Below, piece after piece: positions 37,709-44,661 of a stretch of 64,000 bases of DNA. Source of the stretch: Pacificoceanicola onchidii (GTDB lineage Bacteria > Pseudomonadota > Alphaproteobacteria > Rhodobacterales > Rhodobacteraceae); assembly GCF_004804335.1 (NCBI RefSeq), contig NZ_SRXY01000003.1, forward strand, positions 496,001 to 560,000, in the 5' to 3' direction. Positions within the stretch are counted from its first letter, which is position 1. Every line of letters starts with the position of its first letter. A program made the position numbers and the translations under genes. Below the pieces are notes generated by a model. That model was not told the DNA's origin, ran no database searches, and saw nothing but the letters and a program-made list of their open reading frames with translations.

Positions 37709-38374
37709 ATGAAAGCTGCCGTCATCGTCTTTCCCGGTTCCAACTGTGACCGCGATCTCAAGCGCGCCTTTGAACAGGCGGGCCTCGGCGTAGAGATGGT
37801 CTGGCACAAGGACACCAGCCTTCCGAAAGTTGACATCGTCGGTATCCCGGGCGGCTTTTCCTTTGGCGACTACCTGCGCTGCGGTGCGATTGCGGCTCAA
37901 TCCCCGATCTGCCGCGAAGTCGTCGCTCACACCGAACGCGGCGGCTATGCCTTTGGCGTCTGCAACGGCTTTCAGGTGCTGACAGAAACCGGCATCCTGC
38001 CCGGTGCGCTGCTTCGCAATGCAAACCTGAAGTACATTTGCCGCACCGTAGGGCTGAAGGTGGAGACCACCGAGAGCGTCTTTACCAAGGGCTATGGCCT
38101 TGGCGATGAGATCGGCGTTCCGATTGCCCACCATGACGGCAACTATTTCGCGGATGAGGCCACGCTCGACGCGCTCGAAGGTGAGAACCGCGTCGCCTTC
38201 CGCTACACCGACAACCCGAACGGCTCAGCGCGCGACATCGCGGGTATTCTGTCGTCGAACCGCCGTGTGCTCGGGATGATGCCGCACCCGGAACGGGCGG
38301 CGGAATCCGCTCATGGTAACGAAGATGGTGCGCGCCTTTTCGCTCATTTGACAGAAGTGCTTAGCGACGCCTGA
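37709..38374 (+). CDS. purQ: Phosphoribosylformylglycinamidine synthase, glutaminase subunit PurQ
   Basis: PurQ releases ammonia from glutamine and channels it to PurL, with PurS as bridge. The 221-residue class I amidotransferase has nucleophile Cys85 in [11 protein letters not shown] and the His-Glu pair in [10 protein letters not shown]. The oxyanion strand [16 protein letters not shown] is typical. AAAGGTGATCC precedes ATG 37709. Together with purS this confirms the three-subunit form of FGAM synthase, as in Bacillus and most alphaproteobacteria. Confidence 0.98.
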   Translation: MKAAVIVFPGSNCDRDLKRAFEQAGLGVEMVWHKDTSLPKVDIVGIPGGFSFGDYLRCGAIAAQSPICREVVAHTERGGYAFGVCNGFQVLTETGILPGALLRNANLKYICRTVGLKVETTESVFTKGYGLGDEIGVPIAHHDGNYFADEATLDALEGENRVAFRYTDNPNGSARDIAGILSSNRRVLGMMPHPERAAESAHGNEDGARLFAHLTEVLSDA

Positions 38375-38411
38375 CTTGAGGCGCGGCGGGCAGGGGCGTA
38401 TCCTCCCTGCC

Positions 38412-40175
38412 ATGGTCCGACGTCGCACCCCGCTTTCCAGAACCCGCCGCTCCGGCCCGCTGTCATGGCGGGTGCGCGCGGCGTTGCTTGGTCTTGCGGT
38501 CGCGGCATTTGCGACGATCTGGGTCACCAACACACTGCTCACGGATCGCTTTACCGAAACCACGCGCAACCGCGCGGAACTCCGGCTTGCGCTATACTCC
38601 GGGAACCTGATTTCCGAGCTGCGCCGCAACGCGATTGTGCCGCAGCTTCTGGCGCGCGATGCCGCGCTGATCGGGGCCCTGAACGCTCAGGATTATACCC
38701 AGAGTTCTCAACGCCTTATCTCATTTGTGGATGAGATCGGCGCGGCCTCCCTGATGCTGCTGGATGCGGACGGGCGGACTGTTGCCGCCACGGATCGCAA
38801 CCGGCTGGGCGAGACGCACAAGAGCCTTGCGTATTTCGTCGACCCGCTGCGTTCCTCGACCACTGTGTTTACCGTGATCGAACGCGAAGCGGGTGGCTTT
38901 CGCTTCACCTATTCACGCCGCGTCGAGAGCCAGAACCAGGCAATTGGCGTCATCGTGGTTGAAGTGGATCTCGCCAAGTTCGAGCGCGCCTGGGCCGGAA
39001 TTTCCGACGCGGTCATGGTGACGGACAGCGACGGGCGCATCATTCTGGCCACCGAACCGCGCTGGCGCGGGCTGACAACACCCGAAGCGCTGGAGCGGCA
39101 ACCGGCGGAAAACGCCATTGAACGCGCGATCCGGGCAACCTCGGATTGGACCAGCGACGAGCCGGACGCTTATCTCTCGGGTGAGGCGGTGATGCGCATC
39201 GACGGGCGGATCCCGTTCCGCGGCTGGACGCTGACAACCTTCACCACCTATGCCTCCGTCCGCGAAAAGGTGAACGCAGTTCTGGCGCTGGAGATCATGG
39301 GCTTTGCCATTTTGGCCGCACTTGCCTTCTACTCCCTGTCCCGGAAAACCGCTGTGCGGATGGCGCTGTTTCAGCGTGAAAGTGCCGAACTTCGTGCCCT
39401 GAACGCCCGATTGCAGGCAGAAATGGCCGAGCGTGAGCGGGTGCAGGAGAACCTCGCGGTCGCTGAACAGTCGCTCGCGCAGTCCTCGAAACTGGCTGCC
39501 TTGGGCGAGATGTCGGCGGCTGTGAGCCACGAGTTGAACCAACCGCTCGCGGCGATGAAGACATATCTTGCAGGCGCGCGCCTTCTGCTTCGCCGCAACC
39601 GTCCCGAAGAGGCGCTCTCTGCCTTCCACCGCATTGACGATCTGATCGAACGCATGGGCGCAATCACCCGCCAACTCAAATCCTACGCCCGCAAAGGGCA
39701 GGAGGCCTTGAGCCCCGTCGATATGGCCGAAGCGCTTGCCTCATCGCTTTCCATGATGGAGCCGCAGCTCAAATCCCGCCGCGTCAAGATCTCCCGCATC
39801 CTGCCGGATGATGCGGTGCGCGTCATGGGTGACCGGATGCGGATCGAGCAGGTTCTGGTCAACCTCTTGCGCAACGCGCTCGACGCCACCAAATCCGTAG
39901 ATGACCCGCAGGTCGAGATCATTCTCGCCGCCGGGGAAACGGCAACGCTGTCCGTGCGCGACAATGGCCACGGGATCGAGGATCTGGAATCGCTGTTCGA
40001 GCCTTTCTACACCACCAAACAACCGGGCGACGGCGTTGGTCTGGGCCTCGCGATCTCTTCGGGGATCGTGGCTGACCTCGGCGGCCGCCTGACCGCCCGC
40101 AACTCCGAACGCGGCGGTGCGGTTTTTGAAATGCAACTGCCGGTGCTCAATGAGAGCTCCGAGGCAGCGGAATAA
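38412..40175 (+). CDS. DctB-like C4-dicarboxylate sensor histidine kinase
   Basis: This 587-residue sensor kinase has TM1 (about 22-40), a large periplasmic double-PDC sensor (about 41-280) and TM2 (about 287-307). A coiled-coil linker (FQRESAELRALNARLQAEMAERERVQ) leads to HisKA with His373 (SHELNQPLAAMKTYLAGA). The HATPase domain has NLLRNALDA, RDNGHGI, FEPFYTTK and GVGLGLAIS. The ELNQPL H-box and layout are those of DctB. The next gene is a DctD-like regulator 11 bases downstream. No dctPQM transporter genes are in the window, so the target is likely elsewhere. ATG 38412 is chosen over an open TTG at 38376. Confidence 0.9.
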   Translation: MVRRRTPLSRTRRSGPLSWRVRAALLGLAVAAFATIWVTNTLLTDRFTETTRNRAELRLALYSGNLISELRRNAIVPQLLARDAALIGALNAQDYTQSSQRLISFVDEIGAASLMLLDADGRTVAATDRNRLGETHKSLAYFVDPLRSSTTVFTVIEREAGGFRFTYSRRVESQNQAIGVIVVEVDLAKFERAWAGISDAVMVTDSDGRIILATEPRWRGLTTPEALERQPAENAIERAIRATSDWTSDEPDAYLSGEAVMRIDGRIPFRGWTLTTFTTYASVREKVNAVLALEIMGFAILAALAFYSLSRKTAVRMALFQRESAELRALNARLQAEMAERERVQENLAVAEQSLAQSSKLAALGEMSAAVSHELNQPLAAMKTYLAGARLLLRRNRPEEALSAFHRIDDLIERMGAITRQLKSYARKGQEALSPVDMAEALASSLSMMEPQLKSRRVKISRILPDDAVRVMGDRMRIEQVLVNLLRNALDATKSVDDPQVEIILAAGETATLSVRDNGHGIEDLESLFEPFYTTKQPGDGVGLGLAISSGIVADLGGRLTARNSERGGAVFEMQLPVLNESSEAAE

Positions 40176-40186
40176 GGAAAAATCAT

Positions 40187-41521
40187 ATGTCCACAGCCAT
40201 GAAAATCGCCATCGTCGATGATGAAAAGGACATGCGCCAATCGATCAGCCAATGGCTGGCGCTCTCGGGCTATGACACCGAAACCTTTGCCAGCGCCGAA
40301 GAGGCTCTGGGCAGCCTTGGCGGCGACTATCCGGGCATCGTGATCTCGGACATCAAGATGCCGGGCATGGATGGCATCCAGTTCCTGAAAAAGCTGATGG
40401 GCGCGGATTCCGCGCTGCCGGTCATCATGATCACAGGCCACGGTGATGTGCCGATGGCAGTGGAGGCCATGCGCATCGGTGCCTTCGACTTCCTTGAGAA
40501 ACCGTTCAATCCGGACCGCATGTCGGAACTGGCGAAGAAAGCGACCAACGCGCGCCGTCTGACCCTCGACAACCGCGCGCTGCGCCGGGAACTGGCCGGG
40601 GGCGAACAGATCATGCGCAAGCTGATCGGCGCGTCTCCGGTGATGGAGCGTCTGCGCGAAGACATCCTCGATCTCGGGCAGGCTGATGGCCACGTCCTGA
40701 TCGAAGGTGAAACCGGCACCGGTAAAACCCTTGTCGCCCATGCTCTGCATGCGGTTGGCGCGCGGGCCGGCAAGAAATTCGTTTTGGTCAGCTGCTCTGC
40801 CCTCGATGAAGACGCCCTGATGCACCGGCTCTTTGGCCCGATGCAGCCTGAAGAAAGCCGCCTGCCAGCGATCGAGGAAGCGCGGGGCGGCACATTGGTG
40901 CTTGAAGACATCGAGTCGCTCAGCGACGCGGCGCAGGCCCGTCTGCTCTCGCTCCTTGATGAACAGGGCAACCCACCGGAAACCCGCGTGGTCGCGATCT
41001 GCAACCTGCAGGATGAAGGGCGCACCTGCGAAAGCGCCATGCGGCCGGACCTCTTCTACCGTCTCGCTGCGCTGAAAATCACCGTCCCGCCGCTGCGTGC
41101 CCGCGGCGAAGACATCCTGACGCTCTTTACCCGCTTGTCTGAACAATTCGCCGACGAATACGGCTGCGATGCGCCCAAGGTGTCCGCCCAGGAAGCGGCG
41201 CAACTTTTGCAAGCGCCCTGGCCGGGGAATGTGCGCCAGTTGATCAACCTCGCCGAACGCGCGGTGCTGCAATCGCGGCGCGGGCAGGGCACCATCGCTT
41301 CACTTCTGATGAGCGATCATGATCAAATGCAACCGGTCATGACGACCGAAGGCAAACCCCTGAAGGAATATGTCGAAGCCTTTGAACGCATGTTGATTGA
41401 CAACACGATGCGCCGTCACAAAGGCTCGATTGCACAAGTCATGGAAGAGCTTTGTCTGCCGCGCCGGACGTTGAACGAGAAAATGGCCAAATACGGTTTG
41501 CAGCGCGCAGATTACCTCTGA
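40187..41521 (+). CDS. DctD-like NtrC-family response regulator lacking the GAFTGA loop
   Basis: This 444-residue protein has a receiver (Asp55 in IVISDIKMPG, Lys105), an AAA+ domain and an Fis-type helix-turn-helix (PRRTLNEKMAKYGL). Walker A is intact (GETGTGKT, 174-181), and the arginine-finger region RPDLFYRLAALKITVPPLRAR is present. The L1 loop, where sigma54 contact GAFTGA should lie after LFG (about 215-230), is shortened and reads LFGPMQPEESRLPAIEEARGG. The Walker B segment reads LVLEDIESL instead of the usual LDEI. It therefore probably cannot activate sigma54 polymerase in the usual way; Rhodobacter capsulatus NtrC is a known analogue that works with sigma70. Confidence 0.9.
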   Translation: MSTAMKIAIVDDEKDMRQSISQWLALSGYDTETFASAEEALGSLGGDYPGIVISDIKMPGMDGIQFLKKLMGADSALPVIMITGHGDVPMAVEAMRIGAFDFLEKPFNPDRMSELAKKATNARRLTLDNRALRRELAGGEQIMRKLIGASPVMERLREDILDLGQADGHVLIEGETGTGKTLVAHALHAVGARAGKKFVLVSCSALDEDALMHRLFGPMQPEESRLPAIEEARGGTLVLEDIESLSDAAQARLLSLLDEQGNPPETRVVAICNLQDEGRTCESAMRPDLFYRLAALKITVPPLRARGEDILTLFTRLSEQFADEYGCDAPKVSAQEAAQLLQAPWPGNVRQLINLAERAVLQSRRGQGTIASLLMSDHDQMQPVMTTEGKPLKEYVEAFERMLIDNTMRRHKGSIAQVMEELCLPRRTLNEKMAKYGLQRADYL

Positions 41522-41547
41522 GCCAGCGCGTATGTTCACCTGCGGGA

Positions 41548-41676
41548 CCGAGGGGCCAGCCCCTCGGACTCCCCGGGATATTTTGAGCACAAAGAAACAA
41601 GGCTATGAGCCCCCAGTTTCTTTGTGCCGCAAATATCCTGGGGTGAATGGCTGCAGGCCAGAGGGGCAACGCCCCT
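41548..41676. repeat. AAATATCC-type palindromic element, copy 3 (double-armed foldback)
   Basis: The left arm (41571-41598, CCCCGGGATATTTTGAGCAC and then AAAGAAAC) and the right arm (41616-41643, GTTTCTTTGTGC, CGC, AAATATCCTGGGG) pair along about 28 bases with few mismatches around a 17-nt loop. Outside lie CCGAGGGGC-CA-GCCCCTCGG (41548-41567) and AGGGGC-AAC-GCCCCT (41662-41676). It sits between the 3' ends of the dctD-like gene and gap. Confidence 0.88.
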
Positions 41677-41680
41677 TACC

Positions 41681-41712
41681 CAAAAAACAAAGCGCCCGGC
41701 CATAGGCCGGGC
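41681..41712 (-). terminator. Terminator of gap
   Basis: GCCCGGCC and GGCCGGGC form a perfect 8-bp stem with a 3-nt loop. On the minus strand GCTTTGTTTTTTG follows, 28 bases past the gap stop. Confidence 0.9.
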
Positions 41713-41739
41713 ACCGTGTAACAGCAATCTGGTGCAGGG

Positions 41740-42744
41740 TTAGTGCAGCAGGCGACCCATGGCGCCCGCAACATCGGCCATGCGCGCCGAGAAACCCCAT
41801 TCATTGTCATACCATGCCAGAACCCGGACGAGGCGTTTGCCCGTGACCTTGGTCTGGTCCGGGGCGAAGATGGACGATTCCGTGGTGTGGTTGAAGTCGA
41901 TGGAAACCTTGGGCTCTGCATCATAGCCCAGAACCATGCCCATGTGACCGGCAGCGGCCTCTGCAACCACTTCGTTCACGTTCTCAACAGTGACGTCTTT
42001 GCCCGCGTAGAATGTCAGGTCCACGGCGGAGACGTTAGGTGTCGGCACGCGCATGGCGGTGCCGTCGAGTTTGCCCTTGAGGTTCGGCAGGACTTCACCC
42101 AGCGCTTTTGCCGCACCGGTGGAGGTCGGGATCATCGCCATGGCGGCGGCGCGGGCGCGGTAAAGATCCTTGTGGCGGCGGTCCAGCGTCGGCTGGTCGC
42201 CGGTGTAGCTGTGGATCGTGGTCATGATCCCGCTTTCGATGCCGATGGCTTCGTCCAGTACCTTCGCCAGCGGCGCAAGGCAGTTGGTGGTGCAGGACCC
42301 ATTGGAAATCACAGTGTCGCCAGCAACAAGGTCACGATGGTTGACGCCGTAGACGATGGTTTTCTGAACGTTCTTGGCCGGTGCGGAGATCAGCACTGAT
42401 TTGGCGCCGCGCGACATGTGGCCCTTGGCTTTCTCACCGTCGTTGAACTTGCCGGTGCATTCGAGAACGACATCGCAGCCGCCCCAGTCAAGCTCGTTCA
42501 TCTCGTAGGAAGACATCACGTCGATCGGGCCACGGCCGAGGTCCATGGTGTTGTCGGTGACGCGCACCTCGCCGGGGAAACGGCCATGCACGCTGTCGTA
42601 GCGCAGCAGGTGGGCGTGGGTCTCGAGGGGGCCGGGGGCGTTGATCCTGACGACCTGCACATCATTGCGCGCGCTCTCCGCGATATGGGCGAGGGTGCAG
42701 CGGCCGATGCGGCCAAATCCGTTGATACCTACCGTGACGGTCAT
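41740..42744 (-). CDS. gap: Glyceraldehyde-3-phosphate dehydrogenase, type I, GapB-like
   Basis: It interconverts glyceraldehyde-3-phosphate and 1,3-bisphosphoglycerate. The 334-residue protein from ATG 42744 has GINGFGRIGR, catalytic Cys151 (SNGSCTTNCLAP), IHSYTGDQPTLD and WYDNEWGFS. The residue after RIN, normally the Asp that selects NAD, is Ala36 (RINAPGPLETHAHLLRYD). The position before HKDL reads RR rather than LP. These changes are those of GapB-type enzymes that accept NADP and favour gluconeogenesis. Upstream are operator-like sites resembling the one at edd. Confidence 0.94.
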   Translation of the reverse strand: MTVTVGINGFGRIGRCTLAHIAESARNDVQVVRINAPGPLETHAHLLRYDSVHGRFPGEVRVTDNTMDLGRGPIDVMSSYEMNELDWGGCDVVLECTGKFNDGEKAKGHMSRGAKSVLISAPAKNVQKTIVYGVNHRDLVAGDTVISNGSCTTNCLAPLAKVLDEAIGIESGIMTTIHSYTGDQPTLDRRHKDLYRARAAAMAMIPTSTGAAKALGEVLPNLKGKLDGTAMRVPTPNVSAVDLTFYAGKDVTVENVNEVVAEAAAGHMGMVLGYDAEPKVSIDFNHTTESSIFAPDQTKVTGKRLVRVLAWYDNEWGFSARMADVAGAMGRLLH

Positions 42745-42833
42745 GCGCGTGTCTCCGATCAATACGTTCGTTACCGTGCGGTATAGGGGGGCATGCTGCC
42801 TGTGCAAAGTAAATTAGTGTTTCACGACAGTGT

Positions 42834-42899
42834 GTTAGCGGTAAACCTGCAGCTTTCCGCCGTGGTTGCGCTAACTGTTTCCGACGTTTGCGTTAACGC
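42834..42899. promoter_or_regulatory. Cluster of operator-like sites upstream of gap
   Basis: Three related palindromic pieces lie 90-155 bases before the gap start: GTTAGCGGTAAAC (42834-42846), GGTTGCGCTAAC (42864-42875) and GCGTTAACGC (42890-42899). The first two match 10 of 12 bases of GTTAGCGCTAAC seen upstream of edd, suggesting the same LacI-type regulator. Confidence 0.45.
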
Positions 42900-43017
42900 G
42901 CGAGGCTGTAACAATGAAGCGGGGGAATCAGTCAGGCGCTATCAGGACTTTTGGGGTGTCTTGCACCCGCCGCAAAGGCGGATAGAGTGCGCAGCACGGG
43001 TTACGGGAGTTAAGAGC

Positions 43018-43989
43018 ATGAGCGGTCTTTTGGCGCTATTGGATGATGTTGCGGGGATCGCCAAGGTTGCGGCGGCCTCTGTGGACGATATCGCAACGGC
43101 GGCGGCCAAAGCCGGCACCAAAACCGCAGGTGTGCTGATCGATGACGCCGCCGTAACACCGAAATACGTGCAAGGCTTTGAACCGGCACGGGAATTGCCA
43201 ATCATCTGGCGCATTGCGCGGGGCTCGCTGTTCAACAAGCTGGTCATTCTGCTGCCCGCTGCGCTGCTTTTGGCGACATTTGCGCCCTGGATGGTTCCGC
43301 CGCTCCTGATCCTTGGCGGCAGTTACCTGTGTTTCGAAGGGGCGGAGAAGATTGCGCATGTGGTCCTGCCGCATGATGACCACTCCGGCGGGCCGGATGG
43401 GAGCCATGACATTGGCGATCCGATGCACCTTGAAGAAGAGAAAATTCAAGGTGCGATCAAGACGGACTTCATTCTCTCAGCGGAAATCATGACGATTTCG
43501 CTTTCTGTGATTGAAAGCACCAACATCTGGATGCAAGGGGCGACCCTGGCCGTTGTTGGTGTGATGATCACCTTTGCGGTCTATGGCGCGGTGGCGATTA
43601 TCGTGAAGATGGACGATGTGGGCCTGTGGCTGAGCCAGTCGGCCGGACTTGCTCTGATCCGGTCCTTGGGACGGGGGATCGTCAAGTTCATGCCGTGGCT
43701 CCTGAAAGCCTTGATGGTGGTTGGTACGGCGGCGATGCTCTGGGTTGGTGGCTCGATCATCGTGCATTCGCTGGCGCAGATGGGCTACCCGGCGCTGGAA
43801 GAATACATTCATCATCTGGCCGTGGACTACGGCGGTGGCCAGCCTTTCATGGAGTGGGTGATCACGGCAGCCATTGATTTTGTTCTCGGGTTGCTTTGGG
43901 GGCTTTTGCTGATCCCGGTTGGGGTCAAGGTCGTGGCGCCGATCTGGTCCGCCTTGTTTGGTGGCAAGAAGGATGCCGGGGCGCATTGA
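43018..43989 (+). CDS. DUF808 family membrane protein (YedI-like)
   Basis: This 323-residue inner-membrane protein of the DUF808 family has the highly conserved opening (SGLLALLDDVAGIAKVAAASVDD) and LIDDAAVTPKYVQGF. Helices around 70-110 (LVILLPAALLLATFAPWMVPPLLILGG) contain the GSYLCFEGAEKIAHV motif. About five further membrane helices lead to GLLWGLLLIPVGVKVVAPIW. Function is unknown in all species; a transport role is often guessed. ATG 43018 follows GGGAG. The gene stands alone. Confidence 0.9.
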   Translation: MSGLLALLDDVAGIAKVAAASVDDIATAAAKAGTKTAGVLIDDAAVTPKYVQGFEPARELPIIWRIARGSLFNKLVILLPAALLLATFAPWMVPPLLILGGSYLCFEGAEKIAHVVLPHDDHSGGPDGSHDIGDPMHLEEEKIQGAIKTDFILSAEIMTISLSVIESTNIWMQGATLAVVGVMITFAVYGAVAIIVKMDDVGLWLSQSAGLALIRSLGRGIVKFMPWLLKALMVVGTAAMLWVGGSIIVHSLAQMGYPALEEYIHHLAVDYGGGQPFMEWVITAAIDFVLGLLWGLLLIPVGVKVVAPIWSALFGGKKDAGAH

Positions 43990-44047
43990 GGGTTTGGCCT
44001 GAAGCGGTTGTTTCTTGCACCCAAGCGCGGAATCAAGGCCGCAGGCC

Positions 44048-44189
44048 GCCGCGCCATCGACGGGCCGTCCCTGCGGCACGGCGATTGGGTTGTCGTATCG
44101 TGCCACACTGGTCTAGCGCGCCAGCTACAGGGATAAACCGAGGGGATCAGAGGCAGCATCGCCGTACCACGGCCCGTCGATGGCGCGGC
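44048..44189. repeat. 142-bp element bounded by perfect 21-bp inverted repeats
   Basis: Bases 44048-44068 (GCCGCGCCATCGACGGGCCGT, one base shorter in comparison without its last T) are the exact reverse complement of 44169-44189. A second inverted pair, ACGGCGAT against ATCGCCGT, lies just inside. The 100-base centre has no gene. It resembles a miniature inverted-repeat element or a long regulatory foldback. No target-site duplication is obvious. It lies in the gap between the DUF808 and DUF6614 genes. Confidence 0.75.
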
Positions 44190-44204
44190 TTGTTCTTCAG
44201 TCAC

Positions 44205-44228
44205 GAGGTCCCGGATCAAATCCGGGAC
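44205..44228. repeat. Palindromic GAGGCCCCGG-type intergenic repeat, copy 2
   Basis: GAGGTCCCGG-ATCAAA-TCCGGGAC forms a stem with a few mismatches and follows the 142-bp inverted-repeat element after 15 bases. It matches copies at 1512, 53807 and 58252. Confidence 0.75.
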
Positions 44229-44260
44229 GGTGCACCCAATGACCGCTCACGGCCAAAACC

Positions 44261-44611
44261 TCACAAAAGCGCCATGCGTTCCGCCCGCTCAGGGTCCGGG
44301 AACGGCCGGTAGAGGCCGAAATCGGCATTCAGGATCAGATCGTGAACGGCGCGGTAAAGCTTGTCCACGTCTTCGTCCTGGGCACCCAGGGTGAAAAAGG
44401 CCTGATCGAGCATCGACAGATCCTCAACGGCGATCTGCAGCAGAAAATCCCGGTGACTGTCTGACGCGAGGTTCAGTTTGCGTCGGTATAACTGCCAATC
44501 GAGGATAACGCCCTTGGACTTCAGATGTCCCATCCAGTCATCAAGAGCCTTGGCAAATTTGAGGGCAACCCCATCATTCCGCAGATCGATCGAGCAGGTG
44601 TAGAGATTCAT
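44261..44611 (-). CDS. DUF6614 family protein
   Basis: This 116-residue cytoplasmic protein has GGAGG before ATG 44611. The sequence begins MNLYTCSIDLRNDGVALKFA and contains the conserved FLLQIAVEDLSMLDQAFFTLG and a C-terminal AVHDLILNADFGLYRPFPDPERAE. This fits the DUF6614 group found in Rhodobacterales and marine alphaproteobacteria. The fold may be a small ferredoxin-like alpha-beta domain. No catalytic motif is visible and the function is unknown. It lies downstream of gyrA on the same strand, 50 bases from its stop. Confidence 0.75.
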   Translation of the reverse strand: MNLYTCSIDLRNDGVALKFAKALDDWMGHLKSKGVILDWQLYRRKLNLASDSHRDFLLQIAVEDLSMLDQAFFTLGAQDEDVDKLYRAVHDLILNADFGLYRPFPDPERAERMALL

Positions 44612-44661
44612 CGCGGGCCTCCATTCCGCGAGGGTTATGAAGGCCCGAGGTTAATTTGAGC

